From Opisthocomus hoazin (lineage: Eukaryota > Chordata > Aves > Opisthocomiformes > Opisthocomidae): a DNA stretch of 64,000 nt. Under the pieces are notes generated by a model. It saw only the letters and a list, made by a program, of their open reading frames with translations, ran no database searches and was not told the DNA's origin. Numbering within the stretch: position 1 is the first letter of the stretch; each line of letters begins with the position of its first letter. Below are positions 9,841 through 22,860 of the stretch, piece by piece. Where the stretch lies: NCBI RefSeq assembly GCF_030867145.1, contig NC_134415.1:12812417-12876416 (forward strand). Direction: 5' to 3'. The position numbers and the translations under genes were made by a program.

Positions 9841-12428
9841 CTTGAGGAGAGAACAGAAAGGGACACGTCAGCCGTTGCGCAGACCATACGAAGGGGCAGG
9901 TCCCTCTGTGGGGCACGGATATAAGTACTGGTCCTCAAGTGTTTGGCACCTTGGGACTTGAAAGCATGGCATAATAGAAATAGGAGTGAAGTATCCCAAA
10001 GTGAATAATAATTTGTCGCTGACAAAGGAGAAGGCACTGGCACATTATTCTTAGGTGTTAAAGCCCACTAATCTGTTGCACAGGTGCATGTTTGGAACAG
10101 TAGAGGGAGATGCTTTTGCACCTAGGCATGAAGACCATCTTAAGATTGGTCAAATACAGCCCCCAAGGTTTTGATACATTATTTATAAAATGACTGTGAC
10201 ATTCATGATGTTAGTAGCCTCAAAGTCCTGCAAAGAGAAATGGATTAATGCTTAACCAATGGAATAAACCGCCTTAACTGTATCAGGAGAAACTATGCAT
10301 AGCATCAAACAAATAAGTATGTTCATAGTTTCACTCTAAAAAGGCATGCACAGGAATGGTTCTTTGCTGGTTTCCCAGGGATTATTTTCTCTATCTGTTG
10401 GTCATGTCACATTGCTAGGCCAATTTATGCTTGCTGATACTGCCCGTAGTGCTGCTGATTCCCTGCCACAGATGTGTCTGAAATGCTGTTTGCCCAGCTC
10501 ACATTTAGATCATCACTTTCCGTATGACATTTCTGCTTCTTCCTTCTATTAAATTCCTCCTGCAAGCAGAGAAGTACCAGATGGAAGTGGATTCAGCACT
10601 TCTGAAGAAAGAACAAGGGAGCCACAAGTGTACTGGTAGGAAAGAAGACATCAGAGATTTTTTCACATCCCAAACTCAGGAACTGTCAAAACCTAAATGC
10701 AGGCTGTGTTTCAATGGGTTCCTAGTCCAATCATCTGATAAAATTCAGCTAAATTAGCTTTGGATTGCAGAAAAAGGAAAAGATCTTTTTGGAAACAACT
10801 GTTGAGGAAGGGCCCTCATTTAAATTGGAAAGATAAAAAGAAAAATAAATATATTTTTTTATTGAATGAATGAAAGCCTACTTCCAAATTCTAGAGACTG
10901 GAAAGCATATGGAAATTGTAGCATAGTTTGTTTTTGCTTCAAATTAGCTAATTTTTAAAAGACTAGGGAAGCAGCAAAAGATTGAAAGAACAAGTTGAAA
11001 TAGCAGTCAAAACAAATCAGAGTGTGCAAGGAGCTCTAAAAAGAGTCAGATATGTTCTGAGCTACCACAATGCCACAACAAATGATAAAACACTCAGTTA
11101 AACAGAACAATGGAAATGCTTTCATCACCGTTAGAAATGCCTAAGAATCATGAAATGAAATCAGAAATCCTCAATCTTTGAATATTCCTATTTTAGCAGA
11201 AATACAAAGCTGGTCATGTTTTTGCAAAATGCTTGCAAGTGAGTCATAATTATTTTCCCTGAAAGACTACCTAAATTGTTCTTAGTGTTCTGCTGTTCCT
11301 AATTTGACATATTGGGGAAATGTTGCAAAGAATAGATCATAAAAGTATTTCACCACGGCGTGTCAGGGATTAAGCTGAACAAGAGCTTTTTTTCTTTTTT
11401 TAAATAAATAATTGAAAAAGTAGTGTAAAAAGCAAGAACAAAAGCCAGTCCTTACCCAGCAGAGACAGTGGGATGCAGACAGATGAACCCTTGCAAGGTA
11501 TAGGAATCCCTGGATGGTGGGGTCCCATGCGTGTTGCAGGGCAGCAACACAGAGCTGCATCCAGACTAAGTAGGATCACCCTGGAGCAAAGTGGCCTGGT
11601 GAATTGGCCCTGGATCCAGGCACACCTGGGGGACAGGGTTTCCATGTCCTGGCCAAGAAAACTGATGGATTTCTTGCGAATGACTTATGCTGAGAGCTGT
11701 GCATTTGGATACCTCTGAGTTGCGGTCCCGGGGCAGCTGACCTTGACCTTCAGCCCACCGACAGGACAGGGGTCAGGCTAGTAGGGATGGACCTGGGCAC
11801 CCTGATGCACAGCCGGAGATATCCATATGGATATGCCTCTGCTAAAAGGCAAAATCCTTAATATCAAACCTAATCTTGGGGCAATGCTACCATTGCTGAC
11901 TTCTCTCTCACCTCCAACTTTTCCTTTCCAGTTCCTTTCTTTCCTCAGTATGGCAGATACATGCACCCACTCTTTATCCTTTTTTTTTTCCTCATGGAGA
12001 AAATCATTCTCACACCACGTACTGTCTCATGTGCTGCCGTAAGAGTCAGAACTAGCTGCACTGAAGTTAGAATAGCAACAACTTCTGTAACCCCCAAATT
12101 AAAGCAGCATTAAGTTATGCAGCTGTTTTTGTGAAGGTCAGCGCAAAACTGGGGCTCATTTCACCTCCAAAGCAAGGAATTGTTTCACTGGGCAGGAGCA
12201 GGAACGTGCAGGCTCTCTGAACACTCCCCCGCTCTCCCAAATGGCACAGCTAACCAGCAGAGCCTTGTGGTCTGTGTGGTCTTCCTCTCAGCTAAAAGAA
12301 CAAATCTAATTATGAAGAACTATAGTAACGGCAAGGCAGCAACACAGGCCACAGTGTCATCAACCACGCACTGTCTCCCTGAAGAATATGAAACCCATCA
12401 GATCAGTGGTATGGCTGTTGCTCCATGA

Positions 12429-12471
12429 ATGCAAATGAAATGCAGAGCAGTCGTTAGCGCCTGATTTGCAT
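12429..12471. promoter_or_regulatory. Pair of opposed octamer (POU) motifs
   Basis: A perfect ATGCAAAT lies at 12429-12436 and its reverse complement ATTTGCAT at 12464-12471, 27 bp apart. The octamer is the classic site for POU factors (OCT1/OCT2/OCT4). The pair sits directly beside the CpG-rich block, which suggests a regulatory element. Occupancy is inference. Confidence 0.4.
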
Positions 12472-12620
12472 GGGGATGGGACGGGATGCCCGTCACCACA
12501 GCCGCGGGAACCGCGTGCGGACGCGGGGCGGCACCGCTCCGTCCTTGGGAAAGCAGAAAGCAAATGGCCACGCGCCGAAATGGCACGAAGCGAAATGGCG
12601 CTTCAGAGGGAGCGCCTGCG
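12465..12620. promoter_or_regulatory. CpG-rich block inside SMYD3 terminal intron (part 1)
   Basis: About 20 CpG dinucleotides fall in roughly 155 bp, in an intron where CpG is otherwise rare. The run includes gccgcgggaaccgcgtgcgg. CpG density this high in a bird intron usually marks an unmethylated promoter or enhancer, or a young GC-rich insertion. No TATA box or clear first exon was identified. Three AAATGGC units lie inside it (12561-12599). Confidence 0.5.
12561..12599 (+). repeat. Three regularly spaced AAATGGC units
   Basis: CAAATGGC (12561-12568), GAAATGGC (12577-12584) and GAAATGGC (12592-12599) are spaced 16 and 15 bp apart within the CpG-rich block. The last continues to AAATGGCG, close to the YY1 core (AAnATGGCG). 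This may be a small regulatory cluster or a degraded minisatellite. Confidence 0.5.
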
Positions 12621-12779
12621 TTTTCCTGTCTCTGTTGATTGAAGGGGACACTTCTTAAAGCAGGCATAGGAAACACAAAAACTATCAGTTGCTGTCAACC
12701 ACAGCTGGTAGAGAATTCAGCGTTTGAAGAAAACACCCTCCACACCAGGGACTGCAGTAAGAAGGGGAGCGATAGTGTA

Positions 12780-12920
12780 CCTATTGCAGGCGTGCCTGCC
12801 CCTGTCCCCACCGCTCCGCAGCTGGGCACCGCTGCCCTGCTCGGGACGCTGAGCGGGCACAGGCGGACACTGCCACCGCCGCAGCCCAGAGGACAGACTC
12901 GCAGCCGAGACAGCGCGCTG
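12780..12920. promoter_or_regulatory. CpG-rich block inside SMYD3 terminal intron (part 2)
   Basis: A second GC-rich stretch with about 15 CpG in about 140 bp, 160 bp beyond part 1. It includes accgccgcagcccagagg and gacagcgcgctgcag. Together the two parts form a roughly 450-bp island. A plus-strand frame (12639-13061) is open through it but has no recognised domain. Confidence 0.45.
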
Positions 12921-14552
12921 CAGCTCTCAGCAGCTCACTTTGAGGAGACAACACTCAGAAATGAAGTCATCTCCATGAATCCAAGCCTTCCTATCTGCGC
13001 CCTGCCTGTCCTCCCAAAACAAGCCCAGCTCCACTTGGGTTATGGACAACCAGACAAGTGAGCATACGGTGCCGTGAAGGTAACAAATAACAGCTAACAA
13101 ATATTTATGCTAATGAGTGCACCTCAGGACAAATCTATAAAGATGCTAGGGGCTCCCGTGAGCTCCAGAGATGCAGGCCCGTCCTGGGCTCCTGCAGGAG
13201 TCCTGCTTCCTGGTCGAGAAGCTTTTCTCTTTACAAGACAGCTTGTTGCAACTTTTATCATTGTGGCTTTTTGCAGTCTTTCCAGGCTCTTTAAATTAGG
13301 TTTTCAGACTGGGGTCCTGCTCCGGTCTTTTGCTGACAAAGGTTTTCCTGATCTATAATTCCATTTGTCCTCCCACCATTGTACCTTTCACATATATGTA
13401 CATAAATTTAAACTAATATGTTGGTTGCACAATAAAGCAAGGGCTACCTTCAGGTTTTATTGCAGAAGTGGAGTATTGCCTCTCCATAACACTTCTGTTT
13501 CCAAAACCTGGCAAATTAGATTCTGCAGGGCCTAATATTCTTTTAGGAGGTAATTTCATTTTAACAGGTAACATAAAACCCTTCACATTATTTAAGCCTT
13601 CTTTGGGGGTGCAGGGCAGAAAGCTAAACCCAAAGGGCCCAAAGAGGAAGGTGGTTACGACAGTGATTCATTTTTGGGTGGTACAGAGAGCAGCAGTGAG
13701 AGCTGGGCTGCAGAGCTGTGTGTGAAGATCCACTGGTCTTAGTAGGCTGCGCATCTGATGCAGCGAGGCTGTCAATCCCCAGCAGCTCGGAGGCTGTGCC
13801 TGATTAAACAGGATTTATATGAGTGAGGTGAATTTCACTCAGATCTCAGTTCCACTGCACCTTCCACATCCTGCTCCTTAATGCCACTCTGAAATTAGTC
13901 TGACGAGGGCTCCAACAGGCTGCTATTCAGTGTCAGAGTGTATTAAGAAGAGTAATGAAGCAGAGAAGGCAATTGAGTCTCTGCTCTGAGCATGTGGCAC
14001 GCTCCGTTGACACATCTGATCACAAAGGGCCAAACTGTGTTCTCATATAACTCTAGGACATTTTCTGAGTTATATCAGGAATCACACCCTTTACTTGCAA
14101 CAAACTGGGAATTAACTTGCTCTAATTTGTTCCAGTGTAGACAGCAATGAAGGAAATTGGTTTCAGATCTCATCCTAAGAAGCTTTGTGTCCTATGCTTA
14201 CAAGTTGCATGGAGAAGCAGGGTGACGAGAAGTTTTTCCTCCTCTCAGCTGTGCTCCCAGAGAGCGGTAAATTCAGTCTCTCCCTGTCTCACACGTGAGT
14301 GAAAAGGGGGAGGCTGAACAGGCAATAGGTAAAACCACAACAGGATTAGTTTGTAAATGGTTCTGCATCCCAGCTGTAAAGCACTTACTGTCTCCTTGTG
14401 GATCACTAATGGGTTGGAGGCCACAAGAGATACACTGAGGTATGGCATAGGACAGTAAGCAGCACCTTATCTCACTTTTAAGGGAAAGAGGAGACAACAG
14501 CTTGAAAAACCGTTTCTGTGTTAGGCATAGCTCAGTATTCAAAAGATAATAC

Positions 14553-14755
14553 ATAGAATCACAGAATCACGGAATGGTTGGGGTTGGAAAGGACCTTAAA
14601 GATCACGCAGTTCCACCTCCCCTGCCATGAGCACGGACACCTTCCACCAGACCAGGTTGCTCAAAGCCCCGTCCAGCCTGGCCTTGAACACTGCCAGGGA
14701 GGGGGCAGCCACAGCTTCTCTGGGCAACCTGTGCCAGGGCCTCACCACCCTCATA
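14553..14755 (-). mobile_element. CR1 LINE 3' end
   Basis: The plus strand begins atagaatcacagaatcacgg followed by atggttggggttggaaagg, the reverse complement of a CR1 3' end. It continues through CR1 3' coding sequence (caccagaccaggttgctc; gcctggccttgaacactgcc). Similarity fades after about 14755. The copy is a short 3' fragment within the SMYD3 intron, in the same orientation as the gene. Confidence 0.93.
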
Positions 14756-16531
14756 GCTTGCAATGGGCAATGTCTTCACCAAAAACATACCAAACCCCAC
14801 CACAAGTTCCACCTTCACTGATAGGCAGCATTCAGATGTCTGTAGAGGAATACACTCCAGTTTAATTTAATACAGTATCATATTAGAAATGCAATTAGAA
14901 GTATGCCTGCTGATATATTGCAGCAACATCAATGAAAATAGAAGCTCTTCTGACTGGGGTCTCACTCCACCTGCTAAAGAGCAAAGTCTGAATGTTCGGA
15001 AATTATAAATATTATGGGGGAAGTAGCAGAGCAGATTACCTGTCACATGAAAGATGTATGACTTACTTCTGAATAGAATTGATTACTCTTCGATTTGCTT
15101 TTCAATGATCAGAATTGGCCATAATTTAAGTTAAATATATCAAGTGAAGATTTAAGTTACTGAGACTTAGTAAGACTGTCACCATATTTAATACTAATTT
15201 TTTATTTCAATATGTGGAAATTATCTGTTATTCAGCTTCCATAATTAGTTAGATGTTAAAACCAAATAGACATGGGGATTGAAAAAAGTAAGTACAAAAT
15301 ACTAAGTTGTCTAGAGATTTATGACTGATATCAACTTTATAGGGGATCCAGGCAGGAGTAAAAACCGCTTCTCCCCCTACCCCCAGTGCAGACACCCATC
15401 CCCTTCTATCCCAGGCAGCTGCCCTAAGTCTTTGCCACAAGACTGGCTCTTCATGTGGTACGGACATTAAACAAAGGGGACATACAGCCACCTTCTGCAC
15501 TTCTTTCCAACACTGGTGCCAGTGCTGGGGCCTGCTCCTGCCCAGCACCAACAGGCAAGTAGCTGGGCCAGGCAGCTTTCTGCAGCCCCCAGCAAAGGCA
15601 ACGACGAGGCTGTCAGGCACTGGAGGTGGCCACATGACAAGGGGGGAACGACACAGAGCATGTACTGTCTTCATGCCAAGTTGACGTCAGGACAGTCAAC
15701 AACACAAGGGAATAAGCAGAAGACCTCTTTGAGGGGAACTGGAGGAGCACATCTTCCGGGGGAGAAAAACACCCTAGCAGTGATTGAAGGCTTGAGATGG
15801 GAAGTGAGTGAGAGCCTATGTCCTGAGGACGTGTTGCACATGGAAGGGGATTCTTCAATACATTTAAGATGATACTAACAGCAGTATAACATCAGGACAA
15901 ATAAGAGTCTGGGGTAGGAGGAAATGAATAATAAAGTTAGCTCGGGTACAAGAGGGATGGCTTAAATCTGAAATGTAACTAGCAATGCACCAGCTGCAAA
16001 ACCAGATCAAAGAAGAGAAAGATGATGAATGATATAGAAACAGGAGGGATCAGGAAGCATGCCTGTTGATTTCAGTGTGGCTTACAACAAATACAAGCAC
16101 TAAAGACAAAGTGCTCCAGTCTGAAATTGCCGATCCCTGATAGGGAATAAGGAGGGTAGAAACTGCAGCTCTGCTCCTGTTCTTGTACTTCAGTGCTCCC
16201 AGACTGACTTTGCTACGGTGAGAAGGAGAGTACGAGGCACTGAGATGTTTTTCTCTCTTCGGATCTAATAGCAATTTTTCATCCAGGCACCTCTGAGCTA
16301 TTGAACTGTAATTAGCAGTGACTGATACTGGAAGAAGTCAGTGCCTGAAACGCTGAGCAACAGTGACCCATCACCACACTCGGCTGCAGCCTGGGGAAAC
16401 ACCACTGATCAAAAAAGCAGTGAGGAGTATCCACAGGCAAGAGGTACAGCCAGAGCAGAAGGAGAGGACACGCAGCAGGTGTGGGGGAAGCGAGGGAGGG
16501 GAACAGAGAGGAAATAGTCCACAACACTGAC

Positions 16532-16640
16532 CTGTTTCAAGGTCTCCAGCGCTTGAGGAAACATGTCTTGACTGTACTGCAGCTTGCCCACTCGCATCAG
16601 CTGGACAGCCCTCAGTGGATGGAAACCAGGATAATACAGT
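16532..16640 (-). CDS. SMYD3: SMYD3 coding exon (penultimate)
   Basis: This 109-nt exon has a strong acceptor (tttcctctgcag) and a donor AAACAG/gtcagt. It supplies the last base of a split Arg codon and then 36 codons. The translation contains LYYPGFHPLRAVQLMRVGKL and MFPQALETLKQ; human SMYD3 has FFPGSHPVRGVQVMKVGKL and MFPQAMKNLR at the same spacing. Residues correspond to about 360-395 of the C-terminal domain. The exon sits 41.8 kb downstream of the previous one, and the intron between them holds nearly two-thirds of the window. Confidence 0.95.
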
Positions 16641-19600
16641 CTGCAGAGGAAAAGGAGGAAAATATGTCACTGACAGCTCTCACCTTCACAGTCACTGCCT
16701 CTGCGGAGAGCTATTAGGGTGGGACTGCAAAGTCGTTGTGAATGTTAATAAGGTACTCAGAGAAAATTAGCTGCACTACTGAGAAGCATGAAATACTGAG
16801 GGGAATTAGCAAATTATTACTCTCTATCTCAGTGGAATTCCTTTAACATTATCCTGCTAGAAAGTGACAGGAGTGGGATTATTTAATTCGCTACTGTTGG
16901 ATCATACAATAGCATTTACTGTAGTCAGTGTTGCAAACAGAGGTCATTCACAATCCCAGCTCTCTGGAGAGGTATAATTTTGAGAGGAAGCTTCCCCAGG
17001 GAACCCAGTCTTGCATCTTCCAGGATGAAGGAGAGGGACTGCAGGGAAAGCAGATACATAACATCGAGGCCATCATTTCTGAGGGTTTGCTCGCTGCTCG
17101 CTGTTGCAGAAAGAACTGGTGCTGCACATTCAAGGAAACATCTCAGACTTGTTTTGTGCACCTAGACAAGGTATCTTCTAGTGTGAGGATACACTCCCAT
17201 TCTTATTCAATTAATTTCACAGAAGCAGACGTTTTCCATCTATCTCGTTGGAATTAATGAAAGCAGAACTATGCTCTATTTTTTTCTAGGAAATAGATGG
17301 ACAGCAATGTTGTCATTAATTCCTCTCAAGATCCTCTTGAAATGTCCTCTCTTTCATGGTGACCACTCCACATCTCCAAAGCCCTCTGGCCCTTGGTTCA
17401 CAACAGCTGGATCCCACCCCAGCCCTGTGTCCTGGATATGGAGAGCACAGCATCTCAGAAGAGCAACCTCAGGGCTGCAGAAAGCTGGAACTGGCCAGCA
17501 GCAAACACGAAGTAAAGGGACACACCTGGAAGTTAAATCATCTGCAAAAGATCTTAGATATTTTTTGACTAACTACACAAATCAAAGAATAAAAACCTTA
17601 AGCACGACTCACCAAAGACAAACATCCTATTGGATCAAACAGCATTTTATTTTCTTGAGTACCCCAGCGGTGTACTTGAGGAGTGTGTAAAAAACTACAA
17701 AATTTGTCACAACTGCAAGAAGAAGAGCTGATAAGCTTCCCAAAATCTACTCTTCGAAGAATTTTTTTGTGTGTTTATGCCAAACCTATGATCATTTGAC
17801 TTGAGGGGAATTGCTAATGAATGATACCACTGCAGTCAGACAGACACTTAAATCTGCATGGATATGATTAAATGCATGCTAAGTCATTAAATGATGTAAA
17901 TTTGTACATTGTGTAGGAATCTTCTGATAAGTCTGCATGCACATGAACGAGTTCTCTTTCTCCATTATTTTTCACTAATGACAATGCAAACACGATTAAA
18001 TACAAGTAACGGCAGTGTATCTGGCTGTCCTTAACAAATCTCAAGTGAAGATGTGTAAACATCATGGAAAATATTTTCACACCCGAAAACCCCTGCTCTG
18101 CTGATCCCATGCATTTTCATCGAAGACACACAGAAACACATGGGAAGCATGCCTGGCAGGATCTCAGGAGCAACAGCTCTTGATCTGCCAAAGCCTCTCA
18201 CGATGCAGCAGAAACCAGCTCCTCAATCAGAATAATACATCTTGAATTGCCACCAGCACCACCTGTTCCTGCCCCTTGCAGGCTGCAGTTCAAAAATCCT
18301 GGAGAGCCAGCAGGCAAGATGGAATAAAAATGATGGTACTTAGTCCAAACTGACCACTCGGGAACTTCAAGGATTCGGTTACACAAGCACTGGAAAATTA
18401 TCAGTAGGTTTATTTTTAGATTTTATTTCTGGTTATTATATAGATATTATATATATCAATTAACATGGCGCTATCTGGTACAAGTTAAATAGGGATAAAA
18501 CGCTACTAAATCAGAGATTTTGGTGTGAATTAGTGCAGAGAAATAGAAATTGCAGCGCTAACATGGGACAAAAGGGAGTAGCGAGCACTTGCACAACTTT
18601 GTAAAAATTGCAAAAAAATGATGCCTATGTGATTGCATACTTCTCCCCTCACCTGTGGCTGCTGCAAAGGAAGGAGTAAAAGGGTCATTCCCTCTCCTCT
18701 GGGCCACCAAAATGCTAGGATGCCTGGGACAGGGATCACAGCCACAGAAAAAGGAGGCAGGGAGGCAAAGACTTTTGCATGAGATGATAACTTATCTTTG
18801 CAGTCCCCACTAGACTGTCTCTGCTGTACCCTGACAGCTCTGATTCTTTTCCCACTGCTCCTTCACGGCCTCTTCACATCTCCTTCGTTCCACACCTTTA
18901 CCTTTCATCCTGTCAACCATCTTTTTAACGTCTCTCCTTTTCTTCTCCCTCATGAATAACTGGCCCCATCCAAAATACCAACACAAACGGGGAACTTGGG
19001 TCCTGCCTCACCTGCAGCCACTGCAGAGATGGCAACTCAGTGGACAAACCAAGGCTATGCTTTAGTTCAGCAACATGGTGCCTGCTAAACTTCACATGGG
19101 TCCACCAGAATTCAGAATCTGCCCCTCCACACAAACAGATTTCTTTCTATGGATCATATGTTAACCTGCAGTCAATAAAGGATTGTGGTATATGCAATAC
19201 CAGAGAAAACAGGCGGCAATTTAGCAATGTCAGGTACTTGGCCCAGACTACCAGTCATAAAGTAAAGCAGGTGAAAATTTAGTATGAGGGCACACAAAGA
19301 GTAAGTGTGAAACAAAGAGCCTTGCACTCATAAATATTTACAAAGCTGTTTTACTGAGCTGATTTATGCTCTGATTTTATGCATGTACATAGTTGCATTT
19401 TGCAAGTCTTAAAACTGACATTTGAAACAACTGTTTATTATCATATTCTGGAATAAATCTATTAAACTATTGGTACACCTTTTGTGAAAGCACATCCATT
19501 GAGTCAGTTTAGCAGAGAAATCCAGACAGCTGGCAGCTCTTCTGGGAGATGTGTAAGTGGGAAAAATGCTGCTGGCTTCTTCAAGGCATCCCTAGGATTC

Positions 19601-20159
19601 AGTATTATGAAAAACTGGCATGATGGAAAGAACTAAGATGCAGTGTCAGGTACTTGTGAGCCAATTTATTATCCCCACGCATTGCTCTGAACAAAACACA
19701 GTGGATAAATTTAAGAATAAGGAAGACATTTACCAGACAAGGAACTGATACCTAAAGACCGGCAACAAGAGACTAAGACAACTATAGAAAAATACATGCT
19801 GTAAAACATGTTACATCTTGGCAAGAGTAAGATTTCAGTCTGAAAAGGATTTTATGAGATTTACCAAGGCCTGAGGAACAGGAGGCGGAACAGCAACATA
19901 CGAAAAGCTGAAATAAAGATAGTTCTGTGGAGTGGTTTCCTGGCCCTTGGCACTGGTCAATGCCCAATAGTCCACTTGAAAAGAGAGATTAAACAGAATA
20001 CAACAACTAAGAAGTAAAGCTCAGCTATAGACAAGAAAACTGGAGGAGGCTGAGAAAGATCTGTACATTTTGTATCACATCCTGTGCTTATATAAGACAG
20101 CACAACTTTGTTCTGATCTATGAACAACAGCATCCATACCGGCCTGTCCCTCCAGCCTG

Positions 20160-20320
20160 CCCTCCTGCCTATCACCTAGTGCCCCCAGATCCCTGTCATC
20201 TGCAAACCTCATAAAAGTGCCTTCTACCACATCCTCCAGGTTGTTGATAAAGGTGTTAAACAGGATGGGTCCCAGGACAGACTCCTCCGATACCCCACAG
20301 TTACTGTGATCCAAATGGGG
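20160..20320 (-). mobile_element. Degraded CR1-like reverse transcriptase fragment
   Basis: The minus-strand translation reads ESVLGPILFNTFINN and FMRFADD, matching the CR1 reverse transcriptase blocks SVLGP.LFNIFINDL and SKFADD. The catalytic FADD box is intact at 20195-20206. Outside roughly 20190-20310 the similarity is weak, so the ends are approximate. This is an internal fragment with no CR1 3' tail and looks older than the other copies. Confidence 0.8.
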
Positions 20321-22860
20321 TATGACGCAACAGCCATGTCCCATACTCTGTGAAGCAACAGCTGCTTCTAATACACCATGAGATCGAGAGCTCCTATTTG
20401 TTAAGTCAGCCACAAGGTTTGCCTTGATTAACCCCCCAGAACAGCCACTGGTCTTATACTTTATAAAGAAAAAAAAAATTCTTGTTCTGTATATCAGTTC
20501 TGAATCTCTTCAAGCAATCCCTTGTGTTCTCATGTAAATAACAAGGTAAAAAAGGCAACTCTTGACAAATTTTAGCCAGTTCCTTCTATTTCTTAATATT
20601 GTACTAATTCCACTCAATTCATCTCCCGTTACAAGGTAAATAATCAGAGCTTTTGTGTTCTCCTGTGAATAAAAGCCTAGTATTAAAAAAAGAGACTATG
20701 CAAAATCACTGCCTTTTCTGATGCCTCATATTTTAAAATAAATAGATGCCTGCTATTCCCTGTAAATCACTCTGTGGGGATAACATATACACAGTTGTCT
20801 TCAGCCTGATGTAATCAGAAGCAGGCAGGATTTATAAAATCTGCAATAAGGGTTTAAAATGGAAATGCTACAAGGGTCTTTAATATGGTGACGTAAAAAG
20901 TGATGCAATACTTAACTGTAAATTGGTTTGCAGTACCTTTTAGTGCAAGTAAATATGACATCATAAAAGACATAAAGCAGTTATAGGAGCTACAGCAACA
21001 AAGAAAGAATCAAGAAGAGGCTCCTGGGCATCAGGAAAGGTGGTGAGCAGAACACAAAGGGGACAGCATCAGCCTCATGACAGAAACCTACTCGCTACAG
21101 CTGGTAGAAATGATCATCACAAATATAGCACCCAATAAATGCAATGTTCTTTACCTTCTTTTCTTTCTCTGACTTATTCTTGATTTCTGAACTGCTCAGT
21201 ATTTGAGTGTGTTCATTAAAGCTGTTCACCAAACTGCAGCCTAGGAATTATTTTTATGTTGTCCAGTTATTTGTTTTTTCGTTACCCAGTGATGTGAGAC
21301 TGGCTGTCTAATTCGCATGATTATTTCCGTTCCTTGGCTGGGATGATCAATGGGTTCTAAATATGGGAACCACGAGAAATTTTAGTACAAATTTAAGGAC
21401 AAATTATTATTTGTGCTAAAAAGTATGAAGCATTTGGTATCTATCAACATTCCTAGGGAGGAACCAGTTATTTTATGAATAGTCAAAGAAATCATATGCC
21501 TCAGGAGCATAAGACAGGCAAACTAACTGTGCTCATTTAGGAGCTCACAGATCTTAATGCCAAAGGGACTGTGCTGCAACTGCTCAGTCTGTGCACAGAA
21601 TTTCACGTAGCAATTCCTGCTCTATAACCAGCAATTGAAGCTGAAACAGTGCTTATTAATGCTTTATTTATAGAAAATAATCTTAAGCAGCTTTATACAC
21701 AATTTGCACAATATTAGTGTTTTTTAATAAGCACTAGGCGTACGCAAGAGTTTTGCTGGGGATGGAACAAGGTTACAGGGTTATTTTTAGAGGAAGTGGG
21801 AATGTGTTATTGATACTAAATGACTCTGCTTTGCATGTTCTGTATTAGAAGTCTAGTTGGAACGATATAATTTCTAAGGGCAACGTATCTATATTAACCT
21901 GTGTATAATCTTTAGGGTTCCCTGTGAAAGTCTTCCAAAAGAATACTGCCCTGGTTTTCATGTTAATAATGTGTTTTTTCTTGGAATAATAATGGTGTTA
22001 ACCTGTTATGCTTTCTGGCTTCTTTTTCTCGCTTTTTCTCCTCCTTTCTTTTTTTATCTTAGCCAGTGCCTATTTATCATGGATGACCAGATAAGTTTAA
22101 ATCAGTTCAGTACCTTATAACTCCCCTTATATTTTCTGCAGCAGCCATGTAATTTTTGCAGTAGCAGACTAAATCCCTTACCTGTGGCAGACCTGATATA
22201 CTCCAGGTGCCCTGAAATGTTTATTGTCCATTTTATCTCCCCATCACAGTGTCTCACTGAGAAGATCAAAGAAACATTGAACAGTTTAATGCTGGTATTA
22301 CCCTTTTCTATTTCTTTCCAGATATGACCTCTCTCACTTGGATTTTGGGATCGGCTCCTCAGCTCTAGCAGGGAGGTTTTCCTGGAGGTAACTGCTAGTG
22401 CACATCCCTAAAGCATTACAAAAAGCTTTGCCAGTGATGAGAAGACATTATTATTAGTGGAAGTTTCATGCTGGAAAATCTCTTACAAACTAAAGTAGGA
22501 AAAGTTACTTTCTGTCAGAATTACATAAAACTATTAATTCTTCCCAAGAGACTTCTTCTTCTTCTAGTTTAAACAAATAACAAGAGAAAGTCAGCATAAT
22601 TTTCTGAGCCAGCTGGGGTCTGATATCAGTAGAGATGTGCAGATCTAATACCTCTCATCAGAGTTCACTTTGAAGTCTCTGTACTCTTATAAACAGATCC
22701 TGTTTGTACATTTTTTCAGCCTAATTTACATGCATTATCTGTGTTAGTCTTGTTTTGGCAAAACTCTGAGTATCCCCAGTACTGAAATTTTCACCAATGA
22801 CCACAACTCATGTACGAGCCTCATCACACTAAGCACCAAAAGGCACGGCATGACAGCCTT

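Larger units (their letters stand above)
9841..16531 (-). other. SMYD3: SMYD3 terminal intron
   Basis: A 6,691-nt phase-0 intron with donor gtcagt at its upstream end and acceptor ctcctcaag. It holds the CpG-rich block at about 12465-12920 and a CR1 3' end at 14553-14755. The rest is ordinary AT-rich sequence with no further exon seen. Confidence 0.85.

Noticed and set aside
12639..13061. A 140-codon frame across the CpG-rich block
   Set aside because: CpG-rich DNA has few stop codons. No domain and no convincing donor at its end, so not called as an exon.
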